From contig JAGWNR010000037.1 in assembly GCA_028871265.1 (NCBI GenBank), positions 1 through 6,611 of the forward strand: 6,611 nt of DNA, in the 5' to 3' direction. Within the stretch, counting starts at the first letter, position 1. Each line of letters begins with the position of its first letter. The translations under genes were made by a program, and so were the position numbers. Shown one piece after another: positions 1-5,066 of the stretch. A model generated the notes under the pieces. That model saw only the letters and a list, made by a program, of their open reading frames with translations, was not told the DNA's origin and did no database searches. The DNA is from Patescibacteria group bacterium. Its GTDB lineage: Bacteria > Patescibacteriota > Minisyncoccia > Phycocordibacterales > PALSA-1337.

Positions 1-1
1 A

Positions 2-169
2 ATTGATCAGGAATACCAGAGCGGTGCAGCCATGGGTATCCAGGGCACACCAACTTCATACATCGTAACCAAAACCGGCTCGCCGATTCCGATAGAAGGC
101 GCTCAACCACTATCAATGCTCAAAGCGACAATTGACACATTGTTATCAGCTGGCGGAACAACACAGTAA
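2..169 (+). CDS. DsbA-family / thioredoxin-fold protein, C-terminal fragment
   Basis: This is the last 55 codons of a gene that begins before the window. The frame starting at base 2 stays open to a TAA at 167-169. It reads IDQEYQSGAAMGIQGTPTSY and then a strand, a GAQP turn and a final helix (LSMLKATIDTLL). The GTPT segment is the cis-proline loop that faces the CxxC active site in thioredoxin-fold oxidoreductases. The order Gly-(I/V)-x-GTPT, a short beta hairpin, GAQP and a last helix is typical of DsbA-like proteins of the Thioredoxin_4/DSBA group. Such proteins usually act outside the cytoplasm in disulfide formation or isomerisation. The CxxC and any signal peptide or membrane anchor lie outside the window, so redox activity cannot be confirmed. 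The gene is convergent with the helicase gene, with 27 bp between the stop codons. Confidence 0.75.
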   Translation: MDQEYQSGAAMGIQGTPTSYIVTKTGSPIPIEGAQPLSMLKATIDTLLSAGGTTQ

Positions 170-196
170 ATGAATTTAAAGTGGCTTACAATCTTT
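170..196. other. Convergent intergenic gap with weak AT-rich inverted repeat
   Basis: Only 27 bp separate the two convergent stop codons. An imperfect AT-only stem can be drawn between AATTTAAAG (173-181) and CTTTTTAAATT (193-203), which reaches into the end of the helicase gene. It is followed on the plus strand by a T-rich run. It might be a weak shared terminator, but there is no GC-rich stem, so I give it little weight. Confidence 0.2.
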
Positions 197-3151
197 TTAA
201 ATTTTATTTATTTTCAGTAAACCACACCACTCACAATCCAATTCGGCACAAGTTTGGCCGGCAATTTGACCGCTCCAGACGCTGTCAATCAATTTTTGGA
301 TTTGATTTTTCACAATCTCGATATCGGCCGGTAAAATCGGCAACGAGACTATGGGGCAGCGATCTTTTTTGTCCGGCGTGAGGAATACAAGAGCCGGTTT
401 GATTCTTTTGCCGCGCTTGAACGGATCGCCTTCTAGGAGCATGCGATAAAATACTAATTGGCGGAAGTAATCGCCGCTAGAATTCTTGGTCTCCCCTTTT
501 ATCTCATTCACCGACATGCCTTCGCGGGTTTTATAGTCAAAGACGTCTATAGAATCGCCATACTCGACAATGGCGTCTAGCTTGCCATGAATTGGAATGA
601 TGATTTTCTGATCGTCAAATGAGCCTTCAAATATGGTTTCAACCCATTTTTCAGTGGCGATATTTGCATTTGATTGATACATAGTAAAATGCGGCAAAAG
701 CGCTTTGGCAACGGCTGGTGCATTCTCGGATAGTTCTGCTTTTACCAGCTCTTTTTCGGCTGATGACAAGAATGATTCAGTCAGATAATTCACAACCGAC
801 TCTTTTATGATCTCTTCGATGTTTTGACTTTCGACTTTTGACTTTTGACTCGCCTTCCAGGCGGCTGCCATCGCCTCATGCATAGCGGTGCCCTTCTCCG
901 CGGCGACAGACGGCGCTTGCGGCAATTTGAGGATGCTCAAGTATAGGAATTTCGACGGACATTCCAAGAAATGGTTTAGAGCGGTCACGGATAGACCTTT
1001 TGTAAGGAGGGTCTCTTTTGCTAGATTAGTAAGCTTTTCACCAAGGTCTGACCTCTGTACAAGGTCTGACCTCTGTACAAGGTCTGACCTTGTACGAGGT
1101 AATGTAGTTTCAGCAATGTAATTTTTATCAATCTCGTCAATGAACCTGAGCGGCGTCAAAACTTTACCATCCGATTCCTCCAAAGCAGTTATGACGGTAC
1201 AATGCCGACGAGCGCGAGTGAGAGCCACGTAGAAGAGGCGGCGTATATCGCGGATGTCGTTACTAACGCCTTTCTGGGGCAAGACGAACGATGAGCCACG
1301 ACTGCGGCCGATCCAGGCCTCCTCAGTCGCGTACAGCATGAAAACGTAGTCGAATTCGAGTCCTTTGGAGCCGTGGGCAGTCATGGCGCGAATCGGCAGA
1401 TCGGGCGCGCCAACAGAAACCTTGACCGTTTTGGATTCGGCGGACTGGCGATAGGCCAAAAGCGATTTGACCAGTTCGACTGGACTGATAATATTGCCGT
1501 CACGCGCGAGCGATTCGGCCAGAGCGACAATACCGCGCCAGACATGGATGTATGAAGGATCCTTGGCCACCAGACCGGTAAATCCAGACTCTTCGGCGGC
1601 GGCAATGATGTAGCCGACCGGCGCGTCTTCCAATATTTTCCTTTGAAGGCGAGCGAGCGATGGCAGTTTATGATTGAGATCATTTATCTTGCCTGCACGC
1701 AACTGCTTGATGAGATCTGCGGACTGATCAAATTCTAATGACCACATACCTGCAACTAATGTCCTGCCCAGAGCGTCGGCCTTTGAGGGATCAACCAGAT
1801 ATTCGATTAGGTCAAAGAAGACCGTCCCTATTGGATGGTGAAATATATCAATACTTCGTTCGGACGAGACAGATATACCATTCGATTCCAGCAAGCGTAT
1901 GACGCGCTCCAGATCGCGATTGCGTCTGGTGATGACTGCCACTGTCGCTTTGGACTCACCTTTCGAGATGGTTTTGATCTGATCGACCAGGTAACTTTCT
2001 GAAGCCGCCACATTTTCACCAGTGACAATGTCAATCGGCCGCGGCTCATCACTTGACCCAGATTTCAATTCGATGCGCAGGTCACGATGCTCGTCGCCTT
2101 CATAATTATTCTCGATAACCGAAAATGATGCGTCCAAGATGCCCTGGTGCGAGCGATAATTGGTCTCTAGCGATATAACCTTCATACCCGGCCAACGTTT
2201 TTGCAGCGCCAGAAAATTCTCCACCGACGCGCCCTGGAAACGATATATAGCCTGCTTCTCATCACCGACAATGAAGACGTTTGGCACGTCAAAGAACTGA
2301 GCAATAGCCTTGACGATCAGGTTTTGCGCGTCATTGGTGTCTTGATGCTCGTCGACCAGGATGTAGAGAAAACGTTCTTGAATGAGCCGCAGGAAAAGCT
2401 CGTCTTGCTCCATCGCTTTTAAAAGCTCGATGATGAGGTCGTTAAAATCCATCCGTTTCTCCTTCCGCTTGGCGGCTTCATATTTCTCATAAACATCAGC
2501 AAAGAGGATGGTGCGCTCGCATTTGCCGATCTGCTCCTCTGCCTCGGCCTTGAGCTTACCTTTGGTCGCGCCGCGGGTCGAGATGGAGGCCTCGTCGCTC
2601 TTGATGCGCTCTATTTCCTGACGTGCATACTGTCGAACCATTTCCGGTGTCATAGCCTCCCTCTTGGCGTCATCGATAGTCCTCAAAATGGCCGGAATAT
2701 ATGCGTCCGGCTTGGCCAATGGTCGGAGTGTCTTGAATTCTGGCACAACTATGAGGTCACGTATGAGCGACTCCTGTTCGACGTCGGTCATGTTGGTAAA
2801 GCCGTCAAGGTGCAAGAAATGATCCGGATATTCAGCGATCATGGCCGAGGCAAAACTATGGAAAGTGTGGAGTGCAACCTCATGAGCGCGATTGCCGATT
2901 AGGTCGCGCAGTTTACCGCGCATCGCTTTCACGCCAGCGTCGGTATATGTGATAGCCAATATGCCGTGAGCAGGTGTGTCGGTCTGGCGCAGAATATTAG
3001 CGATACGCAGGGTGAGAATCGTCGTCTTGCCCGTACCCGGACCGGCTATGACCATGACTGGACCGTCTATAGCGTCTACCGCCTGGCGCTGAGCGATGTT
3101 TAATTTGGCATACTTGTCTTTAAATATATAGTCCAGTGGCTGTTTGTTCAT
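197..3151 (-). CDS. UvrD/Rep-family SF1 helicase fused to a RecB-type PD-(D/E)XK nuclease
   Basis: This is a 984-residue ATP-dependent 3'-5' DNA helicase with a C-terminal nuclease, likely acting in double-strand break processing or repair. The helicase motifs run in order: Walker A AGPGTGKT (36-43), TYTDAGVKAM (68-77), HTFHSF (95-100), Walker B LVDEHQDTN (265-273), VGDEKQAIYRFQGA (295-308), ETNYRS (329-334), TAHGSKGLEFDY (591-602) and RRLFYVALTRARR (637-649). A linker with an RSDLVQ repeat (688-703) leads to the nuclease. Its RecB-like residues are H758, D859 (GKLDAIV), D872-x-K874 (FDYKT) and Q898-x3-Y902. C731 (ECPSKF) and C968, C973 and C976 could bind an AddB/Cas4-like Fe-S cluster. The ATG at 3151 gives the start that best fits the family. 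An in-frame TTG at 3169 would add six residues. The gene lies 65 bp downstream of rpoD on the same strand. A similar layout in one chain replaces separate AddA and AddB subunits, and no partner gene is visible. Confidence 0.92.
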   Translation of the reverse strand: MNKQPLDYIFKDKYAKLNIAQRQAVDAIDGPVMVIAGPGTGKTTILTLRIANILRQTDTPAHGILAITYTDAGVKAMRGKLRDLIGNRAHEVALHTFHSFASAMIAEYPDHFLHLDGFTNMTDVEQESLIRDLIVVPEFKTLRPLAKPDAYIPAILRTIDDAKREAMTPEMVRQYARQEIERIKSDEASISTRGATKGKLKAEAEEQIGKCERTILFADVYEKYEAAKRKEKRMDFNDLIIELLKAMEQDELFLRLIQERFLYILVDEHQDTNDAQNLIVKAIAQFFDVPNVFIVGDEKQAIYRFQGASVENFLALQKRWPGMKVISLETNYRSHQGILDASFSVIENNYEGDEHRDLRIELKSGSSDEPRPIDIVTGENVAASESYLVDQIKTISKGESKATVAVITRRNRDLERVIRLLESNGISVSSERSIDIFHHPIGTVFFDLIEYLVDPSKADALGRTLVAGMWSLEFDQSADLIKQLRAGKINDLNHKLPSLARLQRKILEDAPVGYIIAAAEESGFTGLVAKDPSYIHVWRGIVALAESLARDGNIISPVELVKSLLAYRQSAESKTVKVSVGAPDLPIRAMTAHGSKGLEFDYVFMLYATEEAWIGRSRGSSFVLPQKGVSNDIRDIRRLFYVALTRARRHCTVITALEESDGKVLTPLRFIDEIDKNYIAETTLPRTRSDLVQRSDLVQRSDLGEKLTNLAKETLLTKGLSVTALNHFLECPSKFLYLSILKLPQAPSVAAEKGTAMHEAMAAAWKASQKSKVESQNIEEIIKESVVNYLTESFLSSAEKELVKAELSENAPAVAKALLPHFTMYQSNANIATEKWVETIFEGSFDDQKIIIPIHGKLDAIVEYGDSIDVFDYKTREGMSVNEIKGETKNSSGDYFRQLVFYRMLLEGDPFKRGKRIKPALVFLTPDKKDRCPIVSLPILPADIEIVKNQIQKLIDSVWSGQIAGQTCAELDCEWCGLLKINKI
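822..849 (-). repeat. Four tandem heptamers inside the nuclease part of the helicase gene
   Basis: On the plus strand the units are TTTTGAC, TTTCGAC, TTTTGAC and TTTTGAC, one base differing in the second. On the coding strand this is AGTCAAA-type DNA encoding the hydrophilic stretch SQKSKVESQN, around residues 768-777, between the conserved H758 and the next helix. Seven is not a multiple of three, so gain or loss of one unit would shift the frame and remove the catalytic D859, D872 and K874. Confidence 0.85.
1043..1095. repeat. Three tandem copies of an 18-bp near-palindromic unit in the helicase linker
   Basis: Two identical 18-bp units, AAGGTCTGACCTCTGTAC at 1043-1060 and 1061-1078, are followed by a 17-bp unit at 1079-1095 that lacks one C. 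Together with the preceding GTAC, the third unit forms a perfect inverted repeat at 1075-1095: arm GTACAAGGTC, a single central T at 1085, then its exact complement. The core AGGTC-T-GACCT is itself symmetric. On the coding strand the unit encodes RSDLVQ (residues 688-703), placed exactly between helicase motif VI and the nuclease domain. Because of the symmetry, the other strand also encodes RSDL in each unit. The array resembles a small palindromic repeat tolerated in a flexible linker. Confidence 0.9.
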
Positions 3152-3216
3152 CCTTGAATCATAACACAAGAATACTACCGGCTCTTTCGAAATAAAATAC
3201 GTATCAATTTATAAAA
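3152..3216 (-). promoter_or_regulatory. rpoD-helicase intergenic gap with possible extended -10 element
   Basis: This 65-bp gap separates the rpoD stop from the helicase start. Reading on the minus strand, TGT-TATGAT (3166-3158) matches an extended -10 element and ends six bases before the ATG at 3151, which would start the RNA at or next to the start codon. No good -35 is seen 16-18 bp upstream. AAGG touches the ATG and is too close to act as a Shine-Dalgarno sequence. There is an 8-bp palindrome, ATACGTAT, at 3197-3204. No GC-rich hairpin with a T run is present, so the helicase may also be co-transcribed with rpoD. Confidence 0.3.
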
Positions 3217-4425
3217 TCAATAACTTTTCAACCTGGCCGCTTTGTCATGCTGACGGATACGTTCATGCGCCTTGGCTTCGATTTGACGAATGCGCTCGCG
3301 AGTAACAGCGAATTCCTTGCCTACTTCTTCCAAAGTATGTTGAATACCGTCCAAAAGTCCAATGCGCATTTCAATTATTTTACGCTCTTTTTCGGAAAGT
3401 TCATTCAAAATTTCTCGAACTTGATCACCTAATATGCGACGCGATGACTCTTGGTCTGGCGACAAAATCTGATCATCGGCAATAAAATCGCCCAGCGTAG
3501 ATTTATCATCACCATCATCACCGACAGGCTTTTCCAGCGAAACGACTTCTTGATCAATTTTTTCAATTTGATAAATTTTATCAATTTCCAACCCCATTTC
3601 CAAAGCAATCTCTTCTGGCAGAGGATCGCGCCCCAAATCCTGCGTCAAACGACGAACGACCTGTTTATATTTTGCAATAGTCTCAACCATATGCACCGGC
3701 ACACGGATGGTGCGGCTCTGATCAGCCAGAGCGCGAGTGATAGCCTGACGAATCCACCAGGTAGCATAAGTAGAAAATTTATAACCCTTGGTCCAATCAA
3801 ATTTTTCGACCGCTTTGTGCAAACCCAAATTGCCTTCTTGGATAAGATCTAGCAATGTCAAATCCGGCGAACGACCGACGTATTTTTTGGCAATCGAAAC
3901 GACCAGACGCAAGTTCGCTTTTATGAGCAATCCTTTCGCTTCATCATCGCCTTGAGTAATACGCTTGGCCAGCTCTTTTTCCCTCGACGCATTAATGAGC
4001 GGATATTGACCAATCTCGCGCAAATACATTTGAATCGAATCATATCCCGAATCAGAACTGCGCGAACTATAGGAATAGCGTTTTGGCGCCGGCGCGGCAT
4101 CCTTTTCCACATTCAAAAGTCCTCCACCCTCTAGAACGTCTATGCCGGCCAAACTAAATTTTCCGTAGAGATCCTCCAAAAAACCGACATCTTGTTCTAC
4201 AGTTGGAAATTCCCTCAATATTTCATCATACGTGACAAAACCGCGCTCCTTGCCTTTGACAATGAGTTTATTGGCTTTTTGTTCAAAATCTTTTTTTGCT
4301 TGCTTGGCTTTTTTATCTGCCGGTTTTGCCGCCGGTGTCGGTTTCTTTTTTATTGAAATAGGCTTTTTTGAAGCCGTGTTACTACCCTTCTTATGTATTT
4401 TTTTTGACGAGCTTTTTGATGCCAT
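3217..4425 (-). CDS. rpoD: Primary sigma factor of RNA polymerase (sigma-70, RpoD)
   Basis: This 402-residue protein directs RNA polymerase core to housekeeping promoters. A Lys/Ala/Ser-rich N-terminus (1-45) precedes region 1.1 (about 48-101, with [19 protein letters not shown]). Region 1.2 is at 127-160 ([15 protein letters not shown]). Region 2 is at about 170-240 and contains [19 protein letters not shown] and [18 protein letters not shown]. The -10 recognition residues W223, W224, Q227 and T230 are all present. Region 3 is at 250-325, and region 4 (332-392) has the helix-turn-helix [20 protein letters not shown]. Region 1.1 and the intact region 2.3/2.4 mark a primary rather than an alternative sigma. 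I chose the ATG at 4425 over an in-frame GTG at 4452, because the GTG overlaps the likely -10 element. Neither start has a clear Shine-Dalgarno sequence. The coding sequence ends in TGA. It lies downstream of dnaG on the same strand but is separated by an inverted Nudix gene. Confidence 0.96.
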   Translation of the reverse strand: MASKSSSKKIHKKGSNTASKKPISIKKKPTPAAKPADKKAKQAKKDFEQKANKLIVKGKERGFVTYDEILREFPTVEQDVGFLEDLYGKFSLAGIDVLEGGGLLNVEKDAAPAPKRYSYSSRSSDSGYDSIQMYLREIGQYPLINASREKELAKRITQGDDEAKGLLIKANLRLVVSIAKKYVGRSPDLTLLDLIQEGNLGLHKAVEKFDWTKGYKFSTYATWWIRQAITRALADQSRTIRVPVHMVETIAKYKQVVRRLTQDLGRDPLPEEIALEMGLEIDKIYQIEKIDQEVVSLEKPVGDDGDDKSTLGDFIADDQILSPDQESSRRILGDQVREILNELSEKERKIIEMRIGLLDGIQHTLEEVGKEFAVTRERIRQIEAKAHERIRQHDKAARLKSY

Positions 4426-4452
4426 ATAGGCTGTGACGTGCGATGAGACCAC

Positions 4453-4480
4453 ATCATACTACATTCAACCTTGAATGCAA
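4453..4480 (-). promoter_or_regulatory. Putative rpoD promoter
   Basis: Reading on the minus strand, TTGCAT (4480-4475) lies 16 bp before TATGAT (4458-4453). The -10 matches consensus at five of six bases, but the -35 matches only at TTG. The predicted RNA would begin near 4446, giving a leader of about 20 bases before the ATG at 4425. This fits that ATG as the start and excludes the GTG at 4452. A 16-bp palindrome fills the spacer. Confidence 0.45.
4462..4477. promoter_or_regulatory. Perfect 16-bp palindrome, candidate operator
   Basis: CATTCAA-CC-TTGAATG has exact 7-bp arms around a CC centre. It lies between the proposed -10 and -35 of rpoD and ends five bases before the -35 of the divergent Nudix promoter. 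A bound dimer there could block rpoD transcription or affect both genes. No T run follows it on either strand, so it is not a terminator. The regulator is unknown. Confidence 0.45.
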
Positions 4481-4482
4481 CA

Positions 4483-4511
4483 TTGACATGTGGATAAGTG
4501 CGTGATAGGGT
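4483..4511 (+). promoter_or_regulatory. Nudix gene promoter
   Basis: A perfect -35 TTGACA (4483-4488) is followed by a 17-bp spacer and the -10 TAGGGT (4506-4511). The -10 keeps the key first, second and last bases and is preceded by TGA (4503-4505), an extended -10 element. Transcription should begin near 4518, about 19 bases before the ATG at 4537. The -35 almost touches the outward-facing rpoD -35, giving back-to-back promoters. Confidence 0.6.
4489..4497 (-). promoter_or_regulatory. Consensus DnaA box
   Basis: TGTGGATAA on the plus strand is TTATCCACA on the minus strand, a perfect match to the strict DnaA box. It begins one base after the -35 of the Nudix promoter, inside its spacer, and lies nine bases from the proposed rpoD -35. 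I found no second copy of this 9-mer in the window, so it is more likely a regulatory site or chance than part of an origin. Confidence 0.45.
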
Positions 4512-4520
4512 TCAAACCAG

Positions 4521-4526
4521 AAAGGA
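4521..4526 (+). promoter_or_regulatory. Ribosome binding site of the Nudix gene
   Basis: AAAGGA lies ten bases before the ATG at 4537. It is the clearest Shine-Dalgarno sequence in the window, whereas rpoD and the helicase lack one at usable spacing. It supports the 4537 start. Confidence 0.6.
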
Positions 4527-4536
4527 AAACAAGTAA

Positions 4537-5016
4537 ATGAAAAATCGAATAACATCGGCAGTCGCAGTTTATCTCATACTTGAACGAGCAGACGGTGACA
4601 TTCTTATCATGCGACGCTGTAACACCGGTTATCAAGACGGTATGTATCAAGTATGCGCCGGACATCTTGAACCATGTGAATTACCAACCGAAGCCATGAT
4701 TCGCGAAGCCAAGGAAGAGCTTGGTATCATAATTGAAAGAGATGCTCTTGTGCTTACTCATGTTTCTGCTAGACCAAAACATGACGAGACCGGCAATCGT
4801 ATTGATTTCTTTTACAGTGTTCGGCGTTGGCAAGGTGAACCGCAAATTATGGAGCCTCAAAAGTGTGACGACATTCGTTGGTCATCACCAGGTTGTCTGC
4901 CAAGTAATTTCACGCCACACGTTAAAAGTGGCTTACAACTTTCCAAGCAAGGTCTTTTTGCCTCCGAGTTTGATCTAGATTGGATCAAATCTCATTCAGT
5001 CTATGGAATCAAGTGA
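4537..5016 (+). CDS. Nudix hydrolase (MutT-like)
   Basis: This 159-residue cytoplasmic enzyme is expected to hydrolyse a nucleoside diphosphate linked to another moiety, using Mg2+ or Mn2+. The full Nudix box GX5EX7REUXEEXGU is present at residues 42-64: G42, E48, R56, E57, E60, E61, G63. The segment before it (MRRCNTGYQDGMYQVCAGHLE) and a later EPQKCDDIRW are typical of a common Nudix subgroup of about 150 residues, so the length is normal. The substrate cannot be told from sequence; sanitising oxidised or non-canonical nucleotides is one option. The gene is the only complete plus-strand gene, wedged between dnaG and rpoD, with its own promoter, ribosome binding site and terminator. That makes it look like an independently acquired cassette. 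It ends in TGA. Confidence 0.9.
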   Translation: MKNRITSAVAVYLILERADGDILIMRRCNTGYQDGMYQVCAGHLEPCELPTEAMIREAKEELGIIIERDALVLTHVSARPKHDETGNRIDFFYSVRRWQGEPQIMEPQKCDDIRWSSPGCLPSNFTPHVKSGLQLSKQGLFASEFDLDWIKSHSVYGIK

Positions 5017-5040
5017 TTTTATAGACTTTTCATTTTCATC

Positions 5041-5066
5041 TCCGTGCACTTTGCACGGATTTTTTT
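5041..5066 (+). terminator. Intrinsic terminator of the Nudix gene
   Basis: TCCGTGCA (5041-5048), a CTT loop, and TGCACGGA (5052-5059) form a perfect 8-bp GC-rich stem, followed by seven T (5060-5066), an A and more T. It starts 24 bases after the Nudix stop. The T run overlaps the end of the convergent dnaG gene, whose stop codon is at 5065-5067. On the minus strand the hairpin is not followed by a T run, so it should act in one direction only. Confidence 0.9.

Noticed and set aside
178..191. 14-base match AAAGTGGCTTACAA also at 4925-4938
   Set aside because: It is short, with one copy straddling a gap and the other inside the Nudix gene. No flanking similarity or target-site pattern accompanies it, so chance is the simplest explanation.
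1043..1095. Tandem repeat as a CRISPR array
   Set aside because: The units are directly adjacent with no spacers and keep an open reading frame.
888..1121. Plus-strand 77-codon frame containing an RSDLCT repeat
   Set aside because: The repeat appears only because the DNA unit is nearly self-complementary. The frame is antisense to the helicase and has no other support.
1381..1683. 100-codon minus-strand frame within the helicase gene
   Set aside because: It is out of frame with a protein whose motifs continue unbroken through this stretch, and its composition is that of a frame-shifted shadow.
3152..3169. TTG start at 3169 adding six residues to the helicase
   Set aside because: The extra MCYDSR is not needed by the fold and the ATG at 3151 fits homologues better, but this cannot be excluded from sequence alone.
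3197..3204. ATACGTAT palindrome after rpoD as a terminator
   Set aside because: It has only four bases per arm, is AT-rich and has no loop, so it cannot form a stable hairpin.
3451..3852. 133-codon plus-strand open frame across rpoD
   Set aside because: It lies wholly antisense to conserved sigma regions 2-4, resembles no family, and has no ribosome binding site; it is a shadow of the rpoD codons.
4426..4452. GTG start at 4452 adding nine residues to RpoD
   Set aside because: It overlaps the predicted promoter, has no Shine-Dalgarno sequence, and the added residues are not part of any sigma domain.
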